Origin: Welwitschia mirabilis
Taxonomy: Eukaryota > Gnetophyta > Gnetopsida > Welwitschiales
Length of the DNA: 36,068 nucleotides
Assembly (NCBI GenBank): GCA_051453625.1
Contig: JBOZIK010000001.1
Coordinates: 161,187,893 to 161,223,960 of the forward strand
Direction of reading: 5' to 3'
Of this stretch, positions 1 through 9,814 are shown one piece after another. A program made the translations under genes and the position numbers. The notes beneath the pieces were generated by a model, which did no database searches, was not told the DNA's origin, and was given only the letters and a program-made list of their open reading frames with translations. The stretch's first letter is position 1. Each line of letters starts with the position of its first letter.

Positions 1-800
1 ACCATTTTCATCCAAGCTTACTTTACATGATGTAGACATAGGAGTATCAACTATCTTTGCATTCTCTAAACCAAATTATTTGATCAAATATCTTGCATAT
101 TTATATTGAAAAATAAATATTACATCTTTAGACTACTTTTGATTTTCCATAATGTTTGCAAATTCTTTTAACAACTTTTTATTTGAGGCATTAAAAATAA
201 TATCATCTACATAAATTTGTATAATAATGAAATCATTTTTCAATTTATTCAAAAATAAAGTTTTGTCTACTGTTCCTTAAACATATCCATTATCATTTAA
301 AAAGGTAGCTAACTTTTCATACCATACTCTTGGAGCTTGTTTTAAATCATATAAATCTTTCTTAAGTCTATACACATGATTAGATTTGTAAGGATTAATA
401 AAACCTTGTGGTTGTTCAACATAAACTTCTTCAATTAATGATCCATTTAGAAAAGCACTTTTTATATCAATTTGATAAACTTTAAAGTTATTAAAGGCTA
501 TAAATGATAAAAACATTCTAATGCTATCCAACCTTCCAACAGAAGAAAAAGTATATCTTACATCAATGCCTTTTATTTGATTGTAGCCTTGAGCTACAAG
601 TATTTCTTTGTTTTTGATAACATTATTTTCTTTATCATACTTGTTTTTAAAGATTCATTTTATACCAATAATATTCTTATCTTCTGGTCTCTCTACTAGT
701 TTTTAAATATTATTTCTTTTAAACTATTATAGCTCATCTTGTATTGCCAACATCCATTCTTCATGAGTTTCTACTTCTTCAAAGTTCTTAGGTCTATCTT
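1..800 (-). pseudogene. Reverse transcriptase remnant of Copia-1 (RVT_2 type)
   Basis: RNA-dependent DNA polymerase of a Copia polyprotein, which would copy element RNA into cDNA in virus-like particles. The clearest uninterrupted stretch is 531-277. It shows the Copia hallmarks QIDIKSAFLNG, EEVYVEQPQGF and KQAPRVWYEK, with the usual YGLKQAP changed to YDLKQAP. Upstream (about 540-800) the minus strand encodes WKLVERPEDKNIIG-like and VAQGYNQ-like motifs, then stops appear. Downstream the catalytic box is intact as YVDDIIF at 213-202. The segment after it (about 130-165) lacks the residues that normally link the YVDD region to the next conserved block, when compared with Copia-2. Several stops make it a pseudogene. 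Confidence 0.88.
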
Positions 801-1079
801 TGAAACATAACAAACATGAGCACATAAATTTTTCATAGAACCTCTTTTCTTTAGTTTTGAATTAAATTCTTCAATGACAGATTCTATTGAATGATCTTTA
901 ATAAATTTATACTTTTTCGGAGTATCTTCTTTTACTTAAATTTTATTTGTTTTGGTAGAATCTTCATTTGATGTGGGAATAGTTGTGGTTATGGTTTCTT
1001 CTTCATCTATGCAGTTTGTTTTTGTATCAATATCATCAATTTGCACATTTATTGATTCTTCTTTTGTTAAGCTTTTTTT

Positions 1080-1910
1080 ATTGAAAACATGATAGGCTCT
1101 ACTTCTAATTGAGTATCCTAAAAAATAGCTTCATCAAACTTTGATTCAAACTTGCTCAAGTGTTTTCCATCTTTTAGAACATAGCATTTACTTCTAAATA
1201 CTTTAATGTATGATACATTTGGTTGTCTTCCTTTCTAAAGATCATAAGGAGTTTTATCTATACTAAGTTTAAGATATACTTTGTTAATAATATAACATGC
1301 TGTGCTAACTGCCTCAACCCAAAATGATTTAGGTACTTTCTTATCATTTAACATAGTTTGAGCCATTTCTTGAAGAACTCTATTCTTTCATTTAACTCTA
1401 CCATTTTGTTAGTGTTTTTGATGCTTAAAATTAATGATCAATACAATTTTTAATGCAATAGTTCTTAGAAAAATGATATTCAAATTAATCACCATGATTA
1501 CTTCTTATTTTATTTATGGTATAACCTTTTTCATTTTGAATCTTGTTGCAAATTTCAATCCAATTCTTGTATGATTCAGACTTATTAGATAAAAAGGCTA
1601 TCCAAGTATATCTAGAGTAGTCATTAATCATTGTAAGGAAATAATGTTTCCACCTAGACTTCAAGTTTGAGCAGGACCAACTAAATCTATATGAATAAGT
1701 TCTAATGGCATAGATGTGGAGGCTTGCATTTTAATTTTATAAGAAGCACTAATTTGTTTCCCCTTTTGACAAACATCACACAACCCTTATTTTTCTATGT
1801 TTATCTTATGGATTTCTTTAATGATGTTCTTATAAATAATCATTTTTAATTGATCATAATTAACATGACCTAAACGTTTATGTCATAACTCATCTTAAGG
1901 AACATTTAAA
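1080..1910 (-). pseudogene. Integrase remnant of Copia-1
   Basis: DDE integrase of a Copia element, which would insert cDNA into host DNA. In minus-strand order, the N-terminal HHCC zinc finger is at about 1890-1775 (HKRLGH then CDVC; the Trp normally before HKRLGH is a TGA stop). An IHIDLVGP-type motif with the first catalytic Asp is at about 1700. The second catalytic region near 1503-1484 reads SNHGD-stop-F where the family has SDHGGEF, so the Asp is Asn. The NGRVK-stop-KNRVLQEMA region (about 1420-1370) has Lys where the catalytic Glu belongs. The C-terminal FRSKCYVLKDGKHL and GYSIRSRAYHVFN motifs follow (about 1220-1090). Two of three catalytic residues are lost and several stops are present. 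Confidence 0.85.
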
Positions 1911-2079
1911 AAATAACAAGAAGAAAATAATTAATTTATGCTATAAAAATTATCTATTCTACTAGCTCTAAGAATCACATCTTTCAATTTTCCATGTATA
2001 ATTTCACATTTCAGTTTATTCAAAACTACCTTATGATCTTTGTCATAGATTTAAATAATTCTTAGTAACTTATGATTTA

Positions 2080-2270
2080 AACCACTTACATAAAAAACTT
2101 CATTAATTCTAGGAAGGTTACCTCCACTAATGCTTCCAATGCCTTCTATTTTTGCTCTGCCATTGTATTCAAAAGTCACTTCTCCTCTATCAAAGTAGTT
2201 TAGATGTTTGAATCTGAATTTATATCTAGTTATGTATCTTGAGAATCCACTATCAAGATATTAGCTTCTG
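2080..2270 (-). pseudogene. Aspartic protease remnant of Copia-1
   Basis: A retroviral-type protease that would cleave the Gag-Pol polyprotein. The minus strand at about 2260-2220 encodes LDSGFSRYITRYK, matching the Copia active site consensus (LDSGCSRHMTG). The D-S-G catalytic triad is present at 2257-2246. Sequence down to about 2080 contains the GxxxIEGIGSI-like segment typical of the domain. It lies between the gag zinc knuckle and the integrase zinc finger, as expected for the family. Frame breaks on both sides make it non-functional. Confidence 0.75.
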
Positions 2271-2429
2271 CTATTTGATACTTTGAAATCTGTCTAAATT
2301 AGTAAACTTTTAATATCATTAGCTTTTAAAACATAGTCCTTTTAGACTTATGTGGTACACCATTTTTAGGAATAAACTTAAATGGAAAGAACTAACTAAA
2401 TTTGAAAAGAACATTAATTTTCTAGCATT

Positions 2430-2765
2430 GCATATAAGTTTTGAATGGCCTTTTTTTTCCACAAAAATGACAAGTAATCTTTGAAGAGAAATTACCAATG
2501 CTGGTTACCTAATTTTGCTATGTTTGAGATTTTTGAGAGATGAAGCCAATACCTCATTTACTTCCAACTAGTTTCTGAACTCAAGAATTTGTTCCAATTT
2601 GGTAGATTCACCTAAAAATTTATTAACAAAATAAGATAATTCTTTTACCTGCAAAGTGAGGTCAAAGTTTTTGGATGTGACTCTTTTAAGATTTAATTCC
2701 ATTTCCTCCTTTTCCTTGATGAGATACTTTATAATCTTGTTTAGGTCATTTATCCTTCTAGTCAA
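2430..2765 (-). pseudogene. Gag C-terminal remnant of Copia-1: coiled coil and CCHC zinc knuckle
   Basis: Nucleocapsid part of a Copia Gag, which would bind element RNA. Minus strand 2765-2568 is a 65-codon open stretch rich in Lys, Glu and Leu (NDLNKIIKYLIKEKEEMELN), predicted as a coiled coil, as in many plant Copia Gags. At 2472-2430 is a CX2CX4HX4C zinc knuckle (CHFC, then GH, then C). It is only readable if one extra base is ignored in a run of eight T (plus strand 2451-2458), so a frameshift lies inside the knuckle. I could not recognise the larger N-terminal Gag (UBN2-type) domain in the roughly 360 bp between this piece and the PBS; it may be deleted. Confidence 0.7.
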
Positions 2766-3130
2766 CTTTTCACATTCTTGATATAACTCTTAACAAGTAA
2801 CTTGAAATTTTTCTTATTCTTTATTTTTTATATCATTATCATCATGGACTAATGTGCTCAGCACATCCTACAATGGAGGCCTAAAGCTATAAAAGATACT
2901 CTCCTATGTTTGTTGTGTTCTAGAGCATTTCTTTTGTCTCTTTTACTTAAATCCTATGAGTTTTCACTAGCTGCAAGCTATTTTAAAAAATAATCATATA
3001 CTATTTAGCAAAACCAAATAAAGGCATAGGTATTTAGGGAGGGCATACTTAAAAAATTATCATTAAGAAGAGTAGCCATTATAGGGTTCTAAGTCTAGAC
3101 CAGCTAAGATCTAAGAGAATGACTAAGCTT
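2766..3130 (-). other. Copia-1 leader / missing N-terminal gag
   Basis: Sequence between the PBS and the coiled-coil segment. It contains many stops in all frames and no recognisable Gag domain. Inference: untranslated leader plus a gag region largely deleted or decayed beyond recognition. Confidence 0.4.
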
Positions 3131-3142
3131 GCTCTAATATCA
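3131..3142 (-). promoter_or_regulatory. Primer-binding site of Copia-1 (initiator tRNA-Met type)
   Basis: On the minus strand this reads TGATATTAGAGC. The plant Copia consensus complementary to the 3' end of initiator tRNA-Met is TGGTATCAGAGC, so 10 of 12 bases agree and both changes are transitions. It sits two bases inside the LTR end, the expected position for priming minus-strand cDNA synthesis. Confidence 0.85.
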
Positions 3143-3837
3143 AATGATAGGATTGAGAACCCTAGAGGAGGGATGAATGGATTCTTTCAAAAACTTAATA
3201 ATTTAAACTAAAAAGAGTCTATTTGACATACAACTTGCATATGAAAATAAATTAATCTATGATGTGTACAAAATAATAAGAAACTAAAAGTAAAGAATTA
3301 AAACAAAAAACACAAACTAATAATTTAATGCAATCAAGATTTATAGTGATTTGAAAAACTCCCTTACTTCACTCTTGATAATTAGCATCTCTAAATCTTA
3401 ATCTCAGATCTTTGTTACTCTATGAAGTATTCCAGGTTTACCTTTAATCTTTACAAGAATACTTTTCTAGGCCAAGTCTCAACCTTTAGCATGGACTTTT
3501 CAAGGATTAGTCTCAACCTATATCATGAACTTTTCAAGGCTAATTATTAAACTCTAGAAAACAATGATAGTGATGTAGTAATGTCTCAATAGCATAAATA
3601 TTACTCATTCTGAAATAGTATAATGGATGTAGCTCTCCTCCTATAACAACACACCAATGTAGCTTTAGATCTAATAAGAAGGAAGTATGAATGCCAATGG
3701 TAGATCTCCTCCTATTAGTAATGTGAAAGCTAAGATACAACAATGTCAAATCCACAACTTGATCTTTTTGATCCAAAATGATTTAGTCAAATAACAATGA
3801 TTCTATAAAAGGATTTCTAGGTCATCTATAGCTTAGC

Positions 3838-3845
3838 TATATATA
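3838..3845 (-). promoter_or_regulatory. TATA box of the Copia-1 LTR
   Basis: TATATATA inside the LTR, followed on the minus strand by a GC-poor transcribed region. It is located mid-LTR, as expected for a U3/R boundary. Inference from sequence and position only. Confidence 0.5.
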
Positions 3846-3997
3846 ATGGAAGGCTATTAGTGTTTATTACAATTGAATTTTGCCTCTAACGGCTATAAAT
3901 GGTTAGAAAATAGCTACCTAATGGCTAGATAATGGATAAATAATGTTTAGATAAAATTTTTTTTTTTGCACTGTCTAGTTAACCTCATAAAAGTTTG

Positions 3998-4294
3998 GTC
4001 GACCCCATGTGGTACCGTGAATTACATAGGTTGCCTGAGAGAGAAATTTGGTCACCCTAGGTTTTGATGTCTCCATGTCTGGTCGACTCCATTTAGGTTT
4101 AGTTGACCCCATTCTAGTTGACTGCATCCTCAGTTTGATTGACCCCTTGTCTCTTGGTCTAGAAATACTCTATTAGGTTCTCAAATTGCTCAACTTCATG
4201 TGGGTCTAGTTGACCCCTTACCATTTGGTTCAGGGATACTAATTCTTCAAGTTATAGGTTTGATCGACCCCATCAGAATCTGGTCAACCCCTCT
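3998..4294 (-). repeat. Cluster of GTCGACC / GTTGACC motifs in the Copia LTR
   Basis: About eight degenerate copies of a motif near GGTYRACCCC occur in roughly 300 bp (for example at about 3998, 4081, 4101, 4117, 4138, 4208, 4262 and 4284). They lie upstream of the TATA box on the element strand, in U3. The best copy, GGTCGACC, is a perfect palindrome. The Copia-2 LTR has a decayed counterpart (about 12085-12250). Confidence 0.65.
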
Positions 4295-4441
4295 AGAGGG
4301 TGAATCAACTAAACAAGTTTCTAGTGCATATTTTTATTCCATCTTTCAACCTACAAAAACCTTAAACTCTTCTGCACAAGATACATAAAGTTTGCTATAT
4401 AAGAGATATTAGTTTGATATCAATTAGCAAAATATAATCTA

Positions 4442-4739
4442 AAAAAGGCTTTTATAATCTTTTTATTTTCCTCTACAATAATATTCATCATTATGACTTC
4501 TAGATCTTTAAATTTGGATGATTTTTATAATAGTAAATTTGTGAGGGATTAGAAAACAAATAATTTGCTAGAGATAACTATTTTATGTTTACTTCTTATT
4601 ATGTCTTTCCATAATTTTAAATACCTTGGGTTTTCATATAAAAATTTCCAAAAGGGTAAGTTTATACTCATGTTTTTCATCAAGGCCTTTAGTAATCATT
4701 GAAATTTAAATTGTTGTTAAGCCTATTCATCTAAGAGGT
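4442..4739 (-). pseudogene. Gypsy-E region between gag and protease
   Basis: The minus strand at about 4688-4565 encodes KNMSINLPFWKFL followed by PRYLKLWKD. This corresponds to the well-known plant Gypsy segment just before the protease (general form I-x-IPLL-x-AI-x-x-VP-x-YAKFLKDL). No protease active site is seen before the junction with Copia-1. It shows that the element once continued into pol and lost it by truncation. Confidence 0.6.
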
Positions 4740-6340
4740 GGTTTGTTGAGAAGAATTATTCTTTTTCTTTTTTCTAAGAGAATGGAAGTTGTAATCTTTT
4801 AATATTTTAATGTATTTTTCCTATTCTTCTTCATCATTTCTAAAGTTATTTTGGAAGGTAAAAGGTTCACATGGAGGATGATTTGTTTCTTATCCACTTC
4901 TTGTCACAACCTTACAATATTTTCTTAATTCATTTAGATTTGGTAAAGGTTGTAATGCTAAAGTTCCTTGAGGGTTTTAGTTTGCCAAAATTGTTTGTTG
5001 AAGAATGTTTATTAATTTTTCAAGTTTGGCATTTATTTCTTCATGAGATCTTCTAATTGCATCTGTAATGTTTATGATTAGATCATTTAAATGTTGATAA
5101 TTGTATAAACTTGGTGGGTAATTTATGTTTTAAAATTGATTTCTAAAAGGTTGAAAATTATTTTTAAAATGAGTGTTTAATTTTGATTGTATATAATTTT
5201 GATTTTGGAAGTTTTAAGATGGTTGGTTAAAAGCACAAAATTCTTCACATATTCTCTCTTTGTATACTAGCAAAAGAGGACTTTTTTTGATTACATGATA
5301 ATTATCCTCACATAAGTCACAAGTTTTTATAACATTTCTTTTTGTTAATATTTTGATGTCTAAGATAATTTCTGCATACTTTTCAAAGGTTGTTGTAAAA
5401 TATTTCATAGAATTTATAGGATTAAATTCTACTTCTTTTTGTTATTTTATCTCTTTTAAGTCCTTGATGAGTTGGCCTATAGTTTGATTTTATTTAGGTG
5501 TTGACTAGGTTTGATTAACCTTCACAAGTTCTTTTAATTTTATTCAAACATCTTCTAATGTAAGGTTTATGATGTTTTCACTACAAGAAAAATCTACAAG
5601 TTGTTTTGTATGGGGAGTTAATCCACTATAAAAATGATCTAGTTCTTCTATTCTTGAAAAGGAATCTACTAGATTAGAGTGGATTGCTATAGAAAAATAT
5701 TCATAAGTAGAGGTCTAATATTCATTTAGTTTTTATTAGAAGTTTATTACCTCTTTTTTTCTTTTTCTCATAGTTTCTTCACTCATGAATCTTTTTACAA
5801 AGGTTTCCTGAACTTAATCCTATGTTTCTAAGTTTTTGTGGAGTATAGTTTTTAGCCAAAGTTTTTCTCTATCTTTTAATGTCATGGGAAAGATTACCAT
5901 ATATGTTCTATTCATTATGTTTTTCTTCCCATTTCCTAAGGTAAGGATAAGTTGTTCAATGTCTCCAATGTTTTGAAGGAGATACTCATCATCTTCTTCA
6001 CTAAAAGGTGGGTAGGCATGTAAATTTTTAAGCTTGACATCATCTCCTAGGGATAGATCAAAAGGTATTTGAATCTCTTATTTTTTATTAGCTAATAATT
6101 CTCTAGGGGTGAGATTTGCATTAGGGGTATAAGATCCTATGACTTGTTTTTGCTTATGGGAGGCACTTGAAATTATGGATTGGTTTTCTCATTCTATAGG
6201 ATTTTCATTAAGAAAATCTGACTCGAAAAAAATAAATTTGGAAGGAGGTTTGAGTGCACCTAAAAATTTCTTTTCTAATTTATTTCTATCTTCACAAGTT
6301 CTTCTTTGATGTCCTTTTTGATTAATAGCTTTTCTCTCAA
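4740..6340 (-). pseudogene. Gag pseudogene of Gypsy-E (retrotransposon gag domain plus zinc knuckle)
   Basis: Structural Gag protein that would form the virus-like particle. At about 6060-5460 the minus strand encodes the retrotransposon gag domain (PF03732 type): LKDREKLWL, VQETFVKRFMSEETMRKRK, then HFYSGLTPHTKQLVDFS. A zinc knuckle at about 5320-5280 reads CDLCEDNYHVIKKS, CX2CX4H intact but with Ser in place of the last Cys. After it come an Asn/Gln-rich stretch and a helical segment (AIRRSHEEINAKLEKL), then a PQGTLALQP motif matching the usual plant PQGTLPS before pol. Several stops are present, including one where Trp is expected in the W-D-E-L motif. There is no intact copy. Confidence 0.82.
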
Positions 6341-6835
6341 ATATATCTCTTCTATGTTGACTATATCATAGCATCTTAGAACTAGCAAATAATAGAAAAC
6401 AAATCAAAAAAATAACAAACCATTGTCCTATCTATCATGGAAATAATGGAAGGAATGATACACACAAAATTTCAAAAAATAAAAATAGAATAAAAATTGA
6501 AAATAAAAAGTAGAAAAGTTAGAAATAGGACTATCATCCTCATAGCTGTTTAGACCTCATAGGAGACCATAAAAACTAATTTATTTTAGAAAAATCACAA
6601 TAAAAAATAAAACCAAAACAAAAATAGAACACTATCATCCTAACTATCGTGGGGATGATAGAGGGAACGACCACTCTTTTTCTATAGAAAACAGAATCTA
6701 AAAAATCAAAACTAAAAGACTCCACAAAGAAAACCTATAAGTCCTAAAAAATACAATGTTGCATAGAAAAATAACCAAATAGAGGCTTAATATACTCATC
6801 TAAATTACAATAACTCTTGTACTCCTTAATAGCCT
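6341..6835 (-). repeat. Gypsy-E leader with three palindromic modules
   Basis: Untranslated leader between PBS and gag. It holds three copies of an imperfect palindrome at about 6423-6462, 6532-6570 and 6632-6672, about 100-110 bp apart, separated by A-rich sequence. Each resembles TATCATCC...ATCGTGG-GGATGATAG. The same arrangement is found in the leader of Gypsy-A (15482-15745). Confidence 0.65.
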
Positions 6836-6853
6836 TCCATGGCAAATGTGCCA
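6836..6853 (-). promoter_or_regulatory. Primer-binding site of Gypsy-E (tRNA-Asp type)
   Basis: The minus strand reads TGGCACATTTGCCATGGA. The family PBS complementary to tRNA-Asp is TGGCGCCGTTGCCGGGGA; most positions agree and the differences are mainly transitions. It begins three bases after the LTR end. Confidence 0.8.
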
Positions 6854-6856
6854 AGA

Positions 6857-7925
6857 TGTTGCAGTGTGTGTTTGTGTAAGATTTTACATTCAAAGAAATC
6901 CTATTATTTATAATTAAAATAGATATCTTACATAACACATCATACTAGTATAGTGGAATTAGATCCAAAATTTCATATATCATTGAAGTCTATGAGATGA
7001 TACTTAGGTTCCTTAGAAATGAAATTAGAAACCAAAAATAGATAATAATGTAAGAAATAAAAGTATAATATAAAATGCAATATGTAATCTAAACTAACAT
7101 GCAATGCAAAAATAATCCTAACTCTACTTACTTTTAGCATTAATAAATGCTATCCTTGATAATTTATATCACCCAAGAAATTATCACTAAATAAAGGGAA
7201 ACATAGACTATAAGGATCATCAAAGAAAATAACATGCAAATATGAAAACAAAACTAAGTTTTTGTATTAAAAAGTAACAAGCATCTTAGTTACAAAGCAG
7301 CTGGGTCTCAATAGAGGATACACAGCACTCAACCAAGTGCACATCGTTTTGCAACACTTAAGATGGATCTCTCACCCTTTAACTTCCTATCATGAGGATT
7401 TCTGGTGCAATGAAAATCAGAAGAAGAGTCGAAGAAGAATTTATTTATAAGAAAATATAGTAGAAAAGGACAAATAGTAGGTGTAAAAAGGCACACTCAT
7501 TTACAACTCAGAAATGGAGGAAACGGTTATGGATTACTGTCAAAGTCTATTACATGTCAGTGTCATCCAAGCGGTCATCTAGATGACAAGGTGAACAACA
7601 GCACATTATAAAATATTCTTAAAATAATGGCTTAATGGTCTACATCAACAGTCATCGTCTTGTCTATCATGGAGACGATAGGGGAATGACAATCTTCTTT
7701 TTTCATTTCTTTGAAGAGAACTTAGCATTTTTGTAAATAAACCTTTTTTAAAGATATGTACATCAAAAAGTACCTTTAATACATCAAATTTGGAAAAGAA
7801 TTGCACTTTTCAAAGATTTCCTCTTATATCTTTAAAATCCTCAGAATTGCACCTAAACCTATATAAAAGTCCTTCAAAATAACTCATAAATAACCATCAA
7901 ATAATCTTAAATTAGTAGCACAACA
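6857..7925 (-). repeat. 5' LTR of Gypsy-E
   Basis: The LTR is about 1069 bp. On the minus strand it starts TGTTGTGCTAC, followed by AATTTAAGATTATTTGATGG, which aligns with the start of the Gypsy-A LTRs. It ends GCAACA just before the PBS. A TATA box lies at 7449-7441. Two palindromic modules (about 7650-7692 and 7558-7597) lie upstream of it on the element strand. Target duplication cannot be tested because the 3' end is lost. Confidence 0.8.
7441..7449 (-). promoter_or_regulatory. TATA box of the Gypsy-E LTR
   Basis: The minus strand reads TATAAATAA, in the same place relative to the modules as the TATAAATA of the Gypsy-A LTRs. Confidence 0.55.
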
Positions 7926-8021
7926 GTTGTCTTTCTTTCAAATAGATCTAAAACATATAAACATTAGATTAAAATATCCAATAAAATTCAAAATAAGAAA
8001 GGCTATACTATAAAGAAAATA

Positions 8022-8470
8022 AGAAGTGATCATGATGGTGAGTTTGAAAATCATTTATTTGTAATATATTACATTGATAGTGGTATTGATCACTAGTTCT
8101 TAGGGCCTAAAATACCTCAATAAAATGGAAATACTAAGATAAAAAATAGAGTCCTCCAAAAAATGGCAAAATCAATGTTAAATAACAAGGAGGCTCTAAA
8201 AACATTTTGGGCTAAAGTTATTAGCACCACATGTTATATTATAAACAAAGTTTACCTTATATAAGAAATGGATAAAACTCCTTAAGAGTTGTAAAAAGGA
8301 AGAAAACTAAACATTTCTTACTCTAAAGTCTTTAGGAGTAAGTGCTATGTGCTAAAGGATAGATAACACCTAAGAAAATTTAAATCTAAGTCTGATAAAG
8401 CAATATTTTTAGGATATTCTGCTATAAGTAGAGATTACCGTGTTTTGAACAAAATAAGCTTAACTATGGA
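8022..8470 (+). pseudogene. Integrase C-terminal half of Copia-2
   Basis: Begins RSDHDGEFEN at 8022, so the second catalytic Asp is kept. The next catalytic region reads NGNTKIKNRVLQKMA (about 8128-8170), with Lys where the DDE Glu should be, the same change as in Copia-1. FRSKCYVLKD and IFLGYSAISRDYRVLN motifs follow to about 8460. Stops interrupt the frame. Confidence 0.82.
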
Positions 8471-8720
8471 AGAGTCAATAAATGTACAAATAGATGATAT
8501 TAGCATAAAACCTATTTCTTCTAGTAGTTAAGAAAACATATCTTCAAGTACTGCCACAACAAAAGAAATTTCTATGAAAAATAAAGAAGAAGTTACAACA
8601 AAATAAGTAGCTACTAAAAAGTTTAAAGAGCTAAAGGATCATCTTTTAGGGTCTATTATTGAAAATGTTAGTTTAAATATTAGAATAAGAAACTCTATGA
8701 AGAATTTTTTGGCTCAGATT
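8471..8720 (+). pseudogene. Copia-2 linker between integrase and RT
   Basis: Low-complexity, Ser/Thr/Lys-rich region with stops. It begins VQIDDISIKPI-like, as in Copia-1 (VQIDDI), which marks the usual variable linker between integrase and RT. Confidence 0.55.
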
Positions 8721-9760
8721 TATTATGTTTTGTAAATTAAACCTAAGAATTTGAAAGAAGCAGAATCCCATAAAGAGTGGATGATGGCCATGCAAGATGA
8801 GTTGAAACAATTTAAAAGAAATGATGTATGGAAGCTTGTTAAAAGACTAAAGAATAAAAATATTATTAGGACTAAGTTGATCTTTAAAAAAAATTGTGAT
8901 AAGGAAAACAATATTATTAAAAATAAAGTAGGATTAATAGCATAAAGCTACAACCAAATCAAAGGTATTAATGTTGGTAAAAACTTCGCTCCTATTATAA
9001 GGCTTGATAGCATTAGAATATTTTTATCTTATGCATTCTTTAAGAATATTAAAGTGTATCAAATAGATGTAAAAAGTGCTTTTTTAAATAGAACCTTAAA
9101 TGAATAAGTATATGTAGAACAACTACAAGGGTTTATTGATCTTCACAAATTTGATTATGTGTATAAACTTAAAAAGGCTTTGTATGGATTAAAGCAAGTT
9201 CCAAGAGCTTGGTATGAAAAGTTATCCACATTTCTAAATGAAAACGGTTATATCTATGGAATAGTAGATAAAACATTATTTTTTAAGAGCTTAAAAAATG
9301 ATTTTATCTTTATTTAAATTTATGTGTATCATATCATTTTTGGTGCCTCTAATGAAGTTTTATCAAAAGAATTTGCAAATATCATGATAACACACTTTGA
9401 AATGAGAATTCTTGGTGAAGTTAGAATATTTATTGATTTATATATTAAGCTATTGAAAAATGAAATTTTTATATTTGAATCTAAATATGCAAAAGATTTG
9501 ATCAAATGATTTATTTTGAAAAATACTAAAACAACTAACACACTTATATCAACTTCTTATAAAATCATTCTATATGAAGATGAAAAATTAGTAGATCAGA
9601 AACTTTATAAAAGTATGATAAGAAGTTTGTTATACCTAACTATAAGTAGACCTAATATTATGTTTAATATTTATGTATGTGTAAGATATCAAATTCAATC
9701 AAAGAATTACACCTATAAGCAATCAAAAGAATAATGAAATATATAAAAGGCACATGTGAT
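8721..9760 (+). pseudogene. Reverse transcriptase remnant of Copia-2
   Basis: RVT_2-type polymerase. It starts near LKEAESHKEWMMAMQDEL (8751 onwards) and passes SYNQIKGINVGKNFAPIIRL, QIDVKSAFLN, and [20 protein letters not shown] (about 9177-9236). The catalytic box at 9321-9332 reads YVYH instead of YVDD, so both catalytic Asp are gone, although the following IIFGAS is kept. It continues through FEMRILGEVRIFIDLYIK (about 9399-9450) and LYKSMIRSLLYLTISRPNI (about 9603-9659). Stops occur, for example at 8943 and 9507. Confidence 0.88.
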
Positions 9761-9814
9761 TTTGAATTATGGTACCCAACTGAGACATATTTTTATATTA
9801 TAGGATTTATAATG

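Larger units (their letters stand above)
1..4441 (-). mobile_element. Copia-1: degenerate Ty1/Copia retrotransposon, 5' part, minus strand
   Basis: Read on the minus strand from high to low coordinates, the order is LTR (4441-3145), Met-type PBS (3142-3131), gag coiled coil and zinc knuckle, protease, integrase, then reverse transcriptase running off the left edge. Integrase before RT is the diagnostic order of Ty1/Copia (Pseudoviridae). The coding parts are broken by many stops and frameshifts, so the element is dead. RNase H and the 3' LTR would lie to the left of the window. It abuts Gypsy-E at about 4441, so it either inserted into that element or joins it at a deletion. It belongs to the same family as Copia-2 (8022-13276), judging from protein motifs and LTR ends. 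Confidence 0.9.
3145..4441 (-). repeat. 5' LTR of Copia-1
   Basis: The minus-strand LTR ends in CAATCCTATCA next to the PBS. Its other end near 4441 aligns with the start of the Copia-2 LTR (11932): both share ATATCAAACTAAT shortly inside. The length of about 1.3 kb matches the Copia-2 LTR (1345 including Ns). It contains a TATA box, a cluster of GTTGACC-like motifs, and a 34-bp tandem duplication (about 3476-3543). The outer end begins TA rather than TG, probably a point mutation. I could not confirm a target-site duplication because the other end is outside the window. Confidence 0.8.
4442..7925 (-). mobile_element. Gypsy-E: 3'-truncated Ty3/Gypsy (Athila-like) element
   Basis: On the minus strand from 7925: a complete 5' LTR (7925-6857), a PBS related to tRNA-Asp (6853-6836), a leader with three palindromic modules, a gag pseudogene (about 6340-4740), and the conserved segment that precedes the protease (4688-4565). 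Everything downstream (protease, RT, RNase H, integrase, 3' LTR) is missing, and the sequence joins the Copia-1 LTR at about 4441. The Asp-type PBS and Gag layout point to the Athila/Tat side of plant Ty3/Gypsy. This is the only Gypsy remnant here with a clear capsid-type Gag domain. Confidence 0.82.

Noticed and set aside
3540-3776. 78-codon minus-strand ORF
   Set aside because: Lies within the Copia-1 LTR, downstream of the TATA box, without protein-like conservation that I can show.
4442-4446. Target duplication of Copia-1 (AAAAA)
   Set aside because: Low complexity, and the other end of the element is outside the window.
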